A stretch of DNA of 64,000 bases, from NCBI RefSeq assembly GCF_014695375.1, contig NZ_JACJOG010000048.1:62001-126000 (forward strand). The letters run 5' to 3'. The notes under the pieces are model-generated. The model was not told where the DNA came from. It saw only the letters and a program-made list of their open reading frames with translations, and did not search any database. The translations under genes and the position numbers were made by a program. Source of the stretch: Coleofasciculus sp. FACHB-T130. GTDB lineage: Bacteria; Cyanobacteriota; Cyanobacteriia; Cyanobacteriales; FACHB-T130. This document shows positions 43,716 to 52,440 of this stretch, piece by piece (the stretch's first letter is position 1; the number at the start of each line of letters is the position of its first letter).

Positions 43716-45032
43716 ATGATGTTAATAAGTATTTTAGAGCAGGCTACTGTTGCCGCACAGCAAAAAAACTGGTCATTGCTAAACCAATGCTTGCAGCAAC
43801 TGCCACTTAACAAAGAAGAGGGAAGGCAGGGAGAGCCGTTAACAGGAGAAGATTCTAACTCGCTTTACTTAGAGCAATTACTGAATCTGGCTTTAGATGT
43901 ACTTGACGCAGGGGATTTTCAGGAACGGTGGGAAGTGGCGAAGGTGTTACCCAAACTAGGGAAAGGCGCGATCGCCCCTTTGATTTCGATCCTGAAAGAC
44001 GAAGACGCCGACTTGGAGGAGCGCTGGTTTGCGGGTCGCATCCTGGGCGAATTTGACAATCCTGCTGTCATCACCGCCTTAGTAGAGCTGCTGAAAACAT
44101 CTGAGGAGGAAGAACTCACCGTGTCAGCAGCGGCTGCTTTAGCGAATATCGGATCTCCGGCTGTAGAGGCTTTGAGCGAACTATTAGCAGAGTCAGAGAC
44201 ACGGCTGTTAGCCGTGCGATCGCTTGCTCAGATCCGCCGTTCGGAAACGATTGCGCCTCTCCTGAACGTGGTTCAAGATCCCCAATCTGCGATTCGAGCC
44301 GCTGCGATTGAAGCACTGGGTAGCTTTCACGACAGCCGGATTCCACCAGTATTGATGGATGCCTTGCAAGATCCCGCCGCACAAGTGAGAAAAGAAGCGG
44401 TAATTGGCTTGGGGATGCGCTCTGATTTGCTAGAACAATTGAATCTAGTAACTCAGCTACAACCCCTGCTATTTGACTTTAATTTGGAAGTTTGTCAGCA
44501 TAGTGCGATCGCATTAGGACGACTGGGAACAGATGAAGCCGCCGCTGCCTTGTTTCAGGTACTCTCATCCCCGAATACACCGCTTAGCTTGCAAGTAGAC
44601 ATCGTGCGATCGCTCCCCCAAACAGCAGCCGCCTTGGAGTATTTGCAACAAGCTCTTTCTATTGAGTCTCCGGTGCTATGGCAGGAAATTGTCACCGTTT
44701 TGGGGCGAGTGGATTCTCCAAAATTAGTCCCAACATCTGCTAAAATCCTGCTGACAGCACTTGAATCAGAAAGCTCAACTGCTCAAGATCCCAAGGTTAA
44801 ACAAGCGGTGGCAATGGCATGGGGACAGTTAGGAGATGCCATTGCGATCAACCAGTTAATTGAACTGTTAGCAGATCCTGATGCAGGGGTAAAACTGCAC
44901 GCGATCGCTGCTCTCAAAAAATTTCCCATTGCTTACCAGCAATTACAGCAACTCGCTACCACCGAAAATATCACCCCAGAATTAAAAGAAGGGGTAGCGA
45001 TCGCTTTAAAAGAATGGACAGTGAATAGTTAA
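43716..45032 (+). CDS. HEAT-repeat protein
   Basis: The 438 residues are mainly about ten HEAT/PBS-lyase-type repeats of roughly 31 residues (AIAPLISILKDEDADLEERWFAGRILGEF; AIEALGSFHDSRIPPVLMDALQDPAAQVRKEAVIGLG). This resembles phycobilin-lyase-like HEAT proteins, but the catalytic region of a CpcE/F-type lyase cannot be identified, so a scaffold role is as likely. Two adjacent ATGs open the frame; its stop codon lies inside the hairpin that follows. Confidence 0.85.
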   Translation: MMLISILEQATVAAQQKNWSLLNQCLQQLPLNKEEGRQGEPLTGEDSNSLYLEQLLNLALDVLDAGDFQERWEVAKVLPKLGKGAIAPLISILKDEDADLEERWFAGRILGEFDNPAVITALVELLKTSEEEELTVSAAAALANIGSPAVEALSELLAESETRLLAVRSLAQIRRSETIAPLLNVVQDPQSAIRAAAIEALGSFHDSRIPPVLMDALQDPAAQVRKEAVIGLGMRSDLLEQLNLVTQLQPLLFDFNLEVCQHSAIALGRLGTDEAAAALFQVLSSPNTPLSLQVDIVRSLPQTAAALEYLQQALSIESPVLWQEIVTVLGRVDSPKLVPTSAKILLTALESESSTAQDPKVKQAVAMAWGQLGDAIAINQLIELLADPDAGVKLHAIAALKKFPIAYQQLQQLATTENITPELKEGVAIALKEWTVNS

Positions 45033-45057
45033 TAGCCACTCGCTATTAGCTATTCAC
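45021..45057. terminator. Bidirectional hairpin overlapping the HEAT-gene stop codon
   Basis: GTGAATAGTTAATAGC (45021-45036) pairs with GCTATTAGCTATTCAC (45042-45057) with one mismatch across five bases. It separates the convergent HEAT and histidine-kinase genes. Confidence 0.65.
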
Positions 45058-45059
45058 TA

Positions 45060-46877
45060 TTAACACGGAAGCGTTACGGTAAAAGTTGTTCCTAACCCAA
45101 CTTGGCTATCCACCGCTATCTTGCCTCCGTGTATTTCTACGCACCTTTTTACAATCGCCAGCCCTAAGCCAGTTCCAGGAATTTTGCCAACATTTTTGGC
45201 TCGATGAAATGTTTCAAAGAGTCGCGCTAAATCTGCTGGAGGAATGCCAATCCCTTCATCTCGAATTTGAAAAGTTGCCTCACCATGCTGGCAATTCAAT
45301 TCAAACTGAACAATGCCGCCTTGGGGGGAATATTTAATTGCATTTGATAACAAATTATTCAAGATTTGTCGCAGCAATTTTTCATCTATAGAAACGATTG
45401 TCTCAAATTCGTTTTCAGTGACGGTCAAACATTCCAGATTAGAACCTTGAAGAGAGTAATTATCAGTATTGAAATTTTCAAGTTTGAATGGCGTTTGATT
45501 ACTGACAAAATTTATCTCGTGCTGATTGCTAGCACTCAGTTGGATTTCTTCTACCAAATTGCGGCAGAATTCTGTTAGATCGAGGGGGACTGGATTAAAT
45601 TCTGATTTTCCGGCATCTGCTCTGCCGATTAAAAGCACATCTTCTAACAGGTCGGTCATATTTCTAACGATGTCTTTAATCCGCAGCAAATATTTGCTTT
45701 TTTTCTCCTGAGACCATTCATTAGAGCAATGTTCTAACATATGGGCAGAAAGAGAAATTGAGGTCAGCGGATTGCGAAATTCGTGGGAAACCATTGACAC
45801 AAAGCGAGATTTCAATTCACCCAATTGTCGCTCTTGTTCCAACGCCTTGTGAATTTCTTCTTCTGCTTGCTTGCGAACGGTGATGTTGCGAATAATGCTA
45901 GTAACGAGAAATCCTTGCGGGGTTTCGATGTGGCTGAGGCTGACATCTACGGGGAACTCAGTGCCATCCTTGCGTCGGGCAAATAGCTCAAACCCCACTC
46001 CCATCGGTGGGACTTGAGGTTCACAACAGGAATCAGTGCGTTCTCGATCGTGTACGCGCCGGATGTAATCGGGTAGCAACATCTCCAGAGTATTGCCAAG
46101 CAATTCATCGCGCTCATAGCCAAACATTTTCTCAATTTGAGTGTTAACGAGAACGATGCGATCGCTTGCGCCAACAATCGCGATCGCGTCTGGTGCTGCT
46201 TCTAGAAATTGCCGGAATTTTTCTTCGCTTTGTCGGAGTTGGGCTTCTGCTTGCTGATGCTTGACTATTTCCTGTTGCGATCGCTCATTTGTCTCCTTTA
46301 ACTCAGCATTGCGCTGTTTGAGATCCCACGAGAGTTGTCGCGTCCGCAACAACATCTTCACCCGCGTCTGCAACTCCATCTTCTCGATGGGGATTGTGAC
46401 TAACTCATCAACACTCTTCCACGGGTGTCGAGTCATCAACCCCACATCCTGACGAGGAACGATCAACAAAAATGGCAGAAAAACTGGTAATTCAGTGGCT
46501 TTTCTAGCTTGCACCTCTTCCCAAAACTGCTTTAGAGCCACGCTATCTAAGACGCATAGGTCAAAAGCTGTGTTCAGGATTAAAGACTGAGGGCTAAGCG
46601 GTAAGGGTAGAACAGTACCCTGCCCGTGCTGAGTGCTGAGCAGCGCAGCCAGGGTGGGGAAACCCCGTTCCGGCTGAGAACTGAGAAGACGCCAATTTAT
46701 CCCATTTCTACAGGACTGAGGATTGAGTAAAATTTCTCTGTTGTGTTCCTGCTCCTTAGCTCCTCGGCTCCCCGTCTCTTTTTCGTCAGGTAGCAATACT
46801 TCGTGATCCCCAGCAAGCCACTCTGAGAGCAGGCGGCGGTTTTCTTTTTGCTCTACAAGCAACAAAATCCGGCTCAT
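45060..46877 (-). CDS. Hybrid-type sensor histidine kinase: degenerate receiver, PAS, kinase
   Basis: The 605 residues comprise an N-terminal receiver-like domain (about 1-185) interrupted by a low-complexity insert (about 33-104), a coiled coil (about 186-215), a PAS domain (about 218-335, APDAIAIVGASDRIVLVNTQIEKMFGYERDELLGN), a HisKA domain with the phospho-accepting His in SMVSHEFRNPLTS, and a HATPase domain (NNLLSNAIKYSPQGG, DEGIGIPPADLARLFE, GTGLGLAIVKRCVE). The kinase part looks complete. The receiver lacks the acidic pair after strand 1 but keeps Asp in LCVLDS. It starts two bases after the small receiver gene, so both are co-transcribed. Confidence 0.92.
   Translation of the reverse strand: MSRILLLVEQKENRRLLSEWLAGDHEVLLPDEKETGSRGAKEQEHNREILLNPQSCRNGINWRLLSSQPERGFPTLAALLSTQHGQGTVLPLPLSPQSLILNTAFDLCVLDSVALKQFWEEVQARKATELPVFLPFLLIVPRQDVGLMTRHPWKSVDELVTIPIEKMELQTRVKMLLRTRQLSWDLKQRNAELKETNERSQQEIVKHQQAEAQLRQSEEKFRQFLEAAPDAIAIVGASDRIVLVNTQIEKMFGYERDELLGNTLEMLLPDYIRRVHDRERTDSCCEPQVPPMGVGFELFARRKDGTEFPVDVSLSHIETPQGFLVTSIIRNITVRKQAEEEIHKALEQERQLGELKSRFVSMVSHEFRNPLTSISLSAHMLEHCSNEWSQEKKSKYLLRIKDIVRNMTDLLEDVLLIGRADAGKSEFNPVPLDLTEFCRNLVEEIQLSASNQHEINFVSNQTPFKLENFNTDNYSLQGSNLECLTVTENEFETIVSIDEKLLRQILNNLLSNAIKYSPQGGIVQFELNCQHGEATFQIRDEGIGIPPADLARLFETFHRAKNVGKIPGTGLGLAIVKRCVEIHGGKIAVDSQVGLGTTFTVTLPC
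46566..46781. repeat. Repeat-like DNA inserted in frame in the receiver domain
   Basis: This segment of about 216 bases reads GCTGAGTGCTGAGCAGC, GGCTGAGAACTGAGAAG, GGACTGAGGATTGAGT and CTCCTTAGCTCCTCGGCTCC, the style of heptamer-derived intergenic repeats. It divides the kinase's receiver domain between strand 2 (EVLLP) and strand 3 (FDLCVLD). Boundaries are estimated from the protein. Confidence 0.55.
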
Positions 46878-46879
46878 AC

Positions 46880-47245
46880 TTAATCTCTTAGTAGACTGCG
46901 AACGATCACTAGGAACTTTTTGACGACTAGCGGTTTAACTAATGTACTTTGCATTCCGTGAGCTAGGTTTTGCTGCTCAATCGCGACACTTTGCTTAGGC
47001 AAGAGTAGTAGAAAGGGTATTTGCCGATCCCGAATTCGTTCGCAGCATTTCCAAACACGCCGGTAAAAACCGTCTATGTCCACCAGCGCCAAACCGATTG
47101 CTTTTGACTGGCATAGGGCTAGATCGAGTGCCTCTAAAAGGTTAGCACTTTTGACACAATCCCCTTCTTTGCCGAGGAATTGAGCCACAAGTTCCAGGTA
47201 GCACGGGTTTCGCTCTGCCGCCAAAATAAACGGTCGCTCCTTCAA
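46880..47245 (-). CDS. Stand-alone degenerate receiver-domain protein
   Basis: The 121 residues have the alternating fold of a response-regulator receiver: strand 1 LAAERNPCYLELVAQFLGKEG, strand 3 with Asp (LALVDIDGF), strand 4 (IPFLLLLPKQSV) and a Lys-Pro after strand 5 (STLVKPLVVKKF). The acidic pair normally after strand 1 is replaced by ERN, so phosphorylation is doubtful. Two bases separate it from the histidine kinase, suggesting one operon and a possible protein-protein role. Confidence 0.85.
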   Translation of the reverse strand: MKERPFILAAERNPCYLELVAQFLGKEGDCVKSANLLEALDLALCQSKAIGLALVDIDGFYRRVWKCCERIRDRQIPFLLLLPKQSVAIEQQNLAHGMQSTLVKPLVVKKFLVIVRSLLRD

Positions 47246-47350
47246 ATTTCCCCCTTTGTTTTGGGTTCTCTCTAGTGCTATCGTAATTCAGTCATAAGTG
47301 CCGTGATATGGCTCACAATGGCTCAATATTCAGTTATTTGGATCTTGCGG

Positions 47351-48310
47351 TTAGCCTGAAATCGGATAAATTTTGAAGCGATCGCTTCCTTCCTCTTTTG
47401 CTACAGATAGCATCTTTTGCGCCTCAGCAATCAAGGCTTGTGGGGTGGAATTTCTCTCAGGAATTAACGTGGCAACCCCTAAACTGATAGTTACTCGGTC
47501 GCCAATCGGAGAATTCACGTAGGAAATGTTTACATCTGCCACATTTAAACGCATTGCCTCTGCCACGACAATCGCCCCAGAGCGATTGGTATCGGGGAGA
47601 AGTGTCACAAATTCTTCACCCCCATATCGGGCGACAACGTCTCCACATCTTTTCACAGCAGCACTTAAAGCTTTTGCAACTTCTCTCAGACAATAATCGC
47701 CTCGCTGAAGTCCGTAGGTATCCTTAAAATCTTTAAAAAAATCAAGATTAATCATAATCAACGACAGAAACCTTGCCTCTCTTGCTGCACGTCTCCATTC
47801 CCGTTCTAAAATTTCTTCAAAATGATGGCGATTCGCAATTCCTGTCAGCGCGTCTCTAAAAACTAGGTCATCTACCTTTGGGTTAGACTTCTGTAAATCG
47901 GGTGCCGCTTTTAATAGCCGGTTGTCGCGGGCTTTCTCAAGCTCAAATTTAGCTCTGTGTTTCAAAATCGAACTAACTCGCGTCAGTAGTTCTGTTTTAC
48001 CGATGGGTTTGATCCGATGATCGGCAGCACCAGCGATCAGTGTAAACTGCCAGTCCGTTGAGCCAGACTGGTTAGAAAGCATCAGAATGGGGATTGCCTC
48101 GTGCCGCAGCCATTCGCAAATCCGACTGTCTAGACTAGAGATATCTACGATAGCGAGACTGATTTGTGCAGAATGTCTCAAAGCTTGCTCAAACTCCTCC
48201 AAGCTGTCAGCGGTGAGGATTGGATATCCTTCCTGAATCAAAAGTTGTGCGATCAGTTGCAAGTTGTGGTGGTTTCGGCTGGCGACTAGGAGCGAGGTTT
48301 GTTTCTTCAT
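47351..48310 (-). CDS. Diguanylate cyclase with degenerate receiver domain
   Basis: The 319 residues contain an N-terminal receiver-like domain (about 1-120; SRN in place of the acidic pair, Asp in LAIVDIS, Lys-Pro in RIKPIG) and a GGDEF domain (from about 150; FRDALTGIANRHHFEEIL, GGEEF active-site loop in VARYGGEEFVTLLPD). GGEEF is a functional variant, so it should make cyclic di-GMP from GTP. It lies upstream of the small receiver and the histidine kinase, with the same divergent receiver type, and probably forms one signalling unit with them. Confidence 0.92.
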   Translation of the reverse strand: MKKQTSLLVASRNHHNLQLIAQLLIQEGYPILTADSLEEFEQALRHSAQISLAIVDISSLDSRICEWLRHEAIPILMLSNQSGSTDWQFTLIAGAADHRIKPIGKTELLTRVSSILKHRAKFELEKARDNRLLKAAPDLQKSNPKVDDLVFRDALTGIANRHHFEEILEREWRRAAREARFLSLIMINLDFFKDFKDTYGLQRGDYCLREVAKALSAAVKRCGDVVARYGGEEFVTLLPDTNRSGAIVVAEAMRLNVADVNISYVNSPIGDRVTISLGVATLIPERNSTPQALIAEAQKMLSVAKEEGSDRFKIYPISG

Positions 48311-48561
48311 GCTGATTCATCAGAGACTGCTAAGGGGTATCTTTTTCATCACTCATTTTGATGCGATGCCGTAGGCGATCGCTTCGCTGAGTATACGATT
48401 GGCGTATATCGTATTTATTTCCAAGGGTTTTCCCGTTCATGCTATGGTAAGACCCGCTTGTGCCACCCTGACTAAGCTGCTGTATCAAGCCCTACCAAAA
48501 CAGTTAAGCAAATCCGCTAAATTCATTTCATCGGCTTTAAATGTAATTTAGGCTACATATC

Positions 48562-49560
48562 ATGCGACTAGAGCAGTTGCAAGCCTTTCTAGCAGTTGCT
48601 GAAACCGGCAGTTTTCAGCAAGCGGCGCGAAAGTGTGGGTTCACTCAGTCCACTATTAGCAGGCAAATCCAGTCTCTGGAAACGGATCTCGGTATTTCCC
48701 TGTTTCATCGCACGGCTCAGGCAAAGCTAACAGTCGGAGGCGAACGCTTTTTGCCCCGCGCCCGCAAAATTTGTCAAGAGTGGCAACAAGCCACGCAAGA
48801 ATTAGCAGACTTGTTGGCAGGAAAGCAACCCGAACTCTGTGTAGCGGCGATTCACTCGGTTTGCGCCCAATACTTGCCGTCCGTGTTGCAGCAGTTTTGC
48901 CGAGATTACCCGGCGGTGCAGCTGCGGGTAACTTCGCTTGGAAGCGATCGCGCTCTCAAAGTCTTGCGAGACGGAATGGTTGATGTCGCGATCGTGATGA
49001 ATAACCGCTTTTTAACGGCTAGCCCGGATATGGTGGTCGATGTCTTATACAATGAACGCATCGAAATCTTGATGGCGGCAAATCATCCTCTGACTAAGTA
49101 CCAACAGGTGCCCTGGTCAGAACTCGTTCACTACCCGCAAGTGGTATTTAAGGATGGGTACGGGATGCAACGCTTGGTACAAGAGCGATTTTTGCGGCAA
49201 GGCGCTAATCTTCAGGCGGTGATGGAGTTAAATACGCTTGATGCCTTTCGCGGTGTCGTGCGGCAAGGAGAATTGATTGCCCTTTTGCCCCAGTCAGCTT
49301 TGGTAGATGCGCGCCAGGATGCAACGCTGGCGATTCGAGTCATTGATTCCACACCCGCGCCAGGGACGCCAAACTTAGCCGACTCGCTGGCAGATCCCAG
49401 CTTGTCTCGTCAGGTAGTGATGGTAACAACGCGCGATCGCTTGCTGATTCCCCCCATTCAGCACTTTTGCCAGATGGTACGCGAGTTAGTCCCGATGCAA
49501 TTTGCAGGAGCGATGGGCAACACAATAATCTGTTCGGATGCTTCTATACCTGTTAACTAA
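48562..49560 (+). CDS. LysR-family transcription regulator
   Basis: The 332-residue protein has the LysR winged-helix domain (MRLEQLQAFLAVAETGSFQQAARKCGFTQSTISRQIQSLETDLGISLFHR) and a two-lobed substrate-binding domain. Its C-terminus (about 285-332) extends beyond the usual length. LysR proteins commonly regulate a neighbouring gene; here the next gene downstream, in the same direction across 80 bases, is the TrpD-like gene. Effector unknown. Confidence 0.93.
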   Translation: MRLEQLQAFLAVAETGSFQQAARKCGFTQSTISRQIQSLETDLGISLFHRTAQAKLTVGGERFLPRARKICQEWQQATQELADLLAGKQPELCVAAIHSVCAQYLPSVLQQFCRDYPAVQLRVTSLGSDRALKVLRDGMVDVAIVMNNRFLTASPDMVVDVLYNERIEILMAANHPLTKYQQVPWSELVHYPQVVFKDGYGMQRLVQERFLRQGANLQAVMELNTLDAFRGVVRQGELIALLPQSALVDARQDATLAIRVIDSTPAPGTPNLADSLADPSLSRQVVMVTTRDRLLIPPIQHFCQMVRELVPMQFAGAMGNTIICSDASIPVN

Positions 49561-49640
49561 TGGTTAATGGCTATTGCAAAAAATCTTTTGGGAATTAGCC
49601 ATTCGCAAAAACTGATAACGATTGACTACGACAAAATACT

Positions 49641-50714
49641 ATGAGTAATGAGTTCAGGGAAATTCTGCGAAAAGTGGGTAGTGGCGTCCATACGGGCGAA
49701 AATATAAGTCGCTCCGAAGCTGAGGAAGCGACACGGATGATGCTCCTACAGGAAGCAACACCAGCGCAGATTGGAGCATTTATGATCGCCCATCGGATTA
49801 AGCGTCCCACCGGCGAAGAATTGGCAGGGATGCTAGACGCCTACGACGCACTAGGGCCAAAACTGCAACCCATCGGCTCAGAACGCCCGGTTATCGTTCT
49901 GGGGACGCCCTACGATGGGCGATCGCGCACGGCACCCATAACGCCACTGACAGCTTTAATCTTGGCAACCGCTGGACAGGCGGTGGTGATGCACGGGGGC
50001 GACCGGATGCCTACCAAGGAAGGCTTGCCACTGATTGAGATTTGGCAGGCGTTGGGTGTCAATTGGGCTGAGTTATCCCTCCCTGTCGTCCAGCAGGTGT
50101 TTGAGGCAACCCAACTCGGATTTGTTTATTTGCCCAAGCATTTCCCCCAAGCGGCAGGACTGGTTCCCTACCGCGACCAAATTGGCAAACGTCCACCCCT
50201 TGCAACGATGGAGTTAATGTGGTGTCCCTATGCAGGGGAAGCTCACGTTGTGGCGGGGTTTGTCCATCCTCCCACGGAAGGGATGTTTCAAGACTCTTCG
50301 GCATTGCGAGGCAACCCCCAGTATTTCACAGCGGTGAAAGGATTAGAAGGTAGCTGCGATTTACCGCGCGATCGCACGGCGATTATTGGAACTTGGCAAC
50401 CCGGTTCGTCTCCGCAACGCCTCCTGCTTCATCCCCGTGACTACGGCTTTGAGGGAAAGGAAGTCGCCCTAGACTCCGCAACTGAATTGGTACAAGAAAT
50501 GCAAGCAGTGCTGCAAGGTAACAAGAGCGAACTTATGCAAGCAGCCATCTGGAACGGTGGTTTTTACCTGTGGCATTGCGGTCTCGCCCCAGATTTATCA
50601 TCCGGTTTAACTCAGGCAGAAACTTTATTGGGTAGCGGTCAAGTTGCCCAGAAACTACAGGATATTAGTCAGGTGATTTCTTCTTTAAGTTCTTCAGTCT
50701 TCAGCAGTCGGTAG
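49641..50714 (+). CDS. TrpD-like (anthranilate phosphoribosyltransferase family) protein
   Basis: The 357 residues follow the nucleoside-phosphorylase-like TrpD fold: an N-terminal helical domain (SEAEEATRMMLLQEATPAQIGAFMIAHRIKRPTGEELAGMLDAY), then the phosphoribosyl region and MPTKEGLPLIEIWQALG. The canonical PRPP loop G-T-G-G-D is replaced by GTPYDGRSRTAP, so it is unlikely to be the tryptophan-pathway enzyme. Such paralogues (TrpD2-like) exist in bacteria and may bind nucleic acid. The cyanobacterial member is uncharacterised. Confidence 0.85.
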   Translation: MSNEFREILRKVGSGVHTGENISRSEAEEATRMMLLQEATPAQIGAFMIAHRIKRPTGEELAGMLDAYDALGPKLQPIGSERPVIVLGTPYDGRSRTAPITPLTALILATAGQAVVMHGGDRMPTKEGLPLIEIWQALGVNWAELSLPVVQQVFEATQLGFVYLPKHFPQAAGLVPYRDQIGKRPPLATMELMWCPYAGEAHVVAGFVHPPTEGMFQDSSALRGNPQYFTAVKGLEGSCDLPRDRTAIIGTWQPGSSPQRLLLHPRDYGFEGKEVALDSATELVQEMQAVLQGNKSELMQAAIWNGGFYLWHCGLAPDLSSGLTQAETLLGSGQVAQKLQDISQVISSLSSSVFSSR

Positions 50715-50733
50715 AAGGAGGATTAGGAAAATA

Positions 50734-50761
50734 GTTTTGAGTTTTGAGTTTTGAGTTTTGA
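50734..50761. repeat. Heptamer tandem repeat (GTTTTGA, four copies)
   Basis: Four exact copies of GTTTTGA stand in tandem, with degenerate copies (GTTTTGAATTTTGAATT) near 50842. STRR-type element between the TrpD-like and MBL genes. Confidence 0.75.
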
Positions 50762-50902
50762 ATTTAAGAACTCTTTTTTCACTCATTCCTCTTTTCCTAA
50801 AGTAACAAAAGAGGGATAAAAACTCTGATTACCAGAAAAAAGTTTTGAATTTTGAATTAGAGAACTCTTTTGTGGCTCAAAACTCTACACTCTCATGACC
50901 GA

Positions 50903-51838
50903 TTACTCAACGGCTAAAATCATTCCTTCACGGGCGAGTAATCCATTCGGAAACGCCGACTGGATTTGTCCTTCTACTTGGTCGAGAAAGTCATCGCTGT
51001 AGTCTGGTTCGTAGCTAAACATCACCAATTTTTTGACGTTAGCCGCATCAGCGGCTTTAACGCAGGTTTGCCAGAAGGGATTTTCGCAGGGTTGAATCGC
51101 AAAGTCACCTGCATGAGAAGACTCACCGTTTGCCCCCAAACCTTGGTCTAGTTCCGGGGAAGTCGCATTGCAAATGAGTAAATCGGCTTCACGGGCTAAG
51201 TGCAGCAGATTTTCATCAAGGGCATTCGGATCGTTGTCTGCACCCGTAGCGTAAACAGCCGTGTGTCCCTGCCAGGTAACTCGGTAGCCTATTGTCCGCA
51301 GGGAATTGTTGGTTAAACAGGTTTCAATCGTGATATCGTCTACCGCGAGCGTCTCGCCGGGAGTTAGATCGTAGAACTGTAGTTCTGATTGCATCACCTG
51401 TATAGGGACTGGAAAATTCGGAGGCGTCATCTGGTCGCTGAGACTTTGTTGAATCGATGCTCCATCAGATCCTGCTGCCCCATAAATATGAAAACAATTG
51501 CCCTTAATAAAGGCAGGAACGAAAAAAGGAACGCCTTGAATGCGATCGCTTTGGGAGTCGGTAAAGAATACGTAAGCTTCCACCGGCATTTGACGCAGTA
51601 ATTGATTACCCAGTAACCGCAAGCCGGTGCCGCCATCAAAAATTAATCGTTTGGAGCCTACCCGCATTTCCACACAGGGAGTATTGCCGCCGTAGCGAAG
51701 CGTCTCCTTGCCAGCGGCGGCAATTTTGCCCCGCACACCCCAAAACTGCACCACAAACTCTGCGTCAGCTTGGGTTGACTGACTTGCTGTGGGATTGGAG
51801 ATTTGAGGATTTGGTGCCGCTGGTTCTTTTGAAGACAT
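50903..51838 (-). CDS. MBL-fold protein with a lost metal site
   Basis: The 311 residues (ATG 51838) follow a metallo-beta-lactamase-fold hydrolase: FVVQFWGVRGKIAAAG, LRYGGNTPCVEMR, LIFDGGTGLRLLGN and IQGVPFFVPAF. But the metal motif S-H-T-H-W-D-H-I-Q-G has become T-D-S-Q-S-D-R-I-Q-G (residues 93-102): the three His are Asp94, Gln96 and Arg99. The later His in L-N-H-P is replaced by N-N (TNNSLRTIGYR) and the Asp of Y-A-T-D by Gly. It is probably a pseudoenzyme. It follows panD closely; TTG 51850 overlapping the panD stop is an alternative start. Confidence 0.85.
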   Translation of the reverse strand: MSSKEPAAPNPQISNPTASQSTQADAEFVVQFWGVRGKIAAAGKETLRYGGNTPCVEMRVGSKRLIFDGGTGLRLLGNQLLRQMPVEAYVFFTDSQSDRIQGVPFFVPAFIKGNCFHIYGAAGSDGASIQQSLSDQMTPPNFPVPIQVMQSELQFYDLTPGETLAVDDITIETCLTNNSLRTIGYRVTWQGHTAVYATGADNDPNALDENLLHLAREADLLICNATSPELDQGLGANGESSHAGDFAIQPCENPFWQTCVKAADAANVKKLVMFSYEPDYSDDFLDQVEGQIQSAFPNGLLAREGMILAVE

Positions 51839-51846
51839 ATATTCGC

Positions 51847-52239
51847 TCAAGAAGTTAGCTGCACGCTTAGCAGATCGTCGTAGCGGCGGACTTCTATTAA
51901 CCGATTTTGTCCGTCTACGAGGACAACTTTAGGTTGATAAGTTTTCAGTTCTTCTGGGCTAAATTGCCCGTAGGTCATGATGATTAAGCGATCGCCCTTC
52001 ATGCCCAAACGAGCCGCCGCACCATTGAGTTCGACTGCCCCTGAATTTGCCGGTGCCGCGATTGCATAAGTAATCAAGCGCTCTCCATTCGAGACATTCA
52101 CGACTTGTACCTGTTCATAAGGTAGTATACCTGCGGCATCCAACAGGGTTCTATCAATACTGATACTCCCTACATAGTCAAGATTTGCCCTAGTAAGCGT
52201 GCAACTATGAATTTTTGATAGAAGAAGCGATCGCTGCAT
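51847..52239 (-). CDS. panD: Aspartate 1-decarboxylase
   Basis: PanD makes beta-alanine for pantothenate and CoA. It is a pyruvoyl enzyme: self-cleavage occurs at Gly24-Ser25 in YVGSISID, exactly where expected if translation starts at ATG 52239 (130 residues); the longer frame to 52275 is not conserved. Other blocks are MLS-like [50 protein letters not shown]. It is followed within a few bases by the MBL-fold gene. Confidence 0.96.
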   Translation of the reverse strand: MQRSLLLSKIHSCTLTRANLDYVGSISIDRTLLDAAGILPYEQVQVVNVSNGERLITYAIAAPANSGAVELNGAAARLGMKGDRLIIMTYGQFSPEELKTYQPKVVLVDGQNRLIEVRRYDDLLSVQLTS

Positions 52240-52440
52240 ACAAGAAAGGTAATTAACACCATTGAGAAAGTGCAAGGCGCTGATTGCTTCTCCTGCTATG
52301 CCTGCACTTTCCTCATGTTGTATCTATCAGCACTAGGGTTCGGCGCATGAAAAGTTTTCTCAGCTAAAGCTGATTCTAACGTTCTCAAACCACTTCATCC
52401 CTCAATTTTTTCCTAGTTCGCTCACCTAGCGCTCGTAGAC

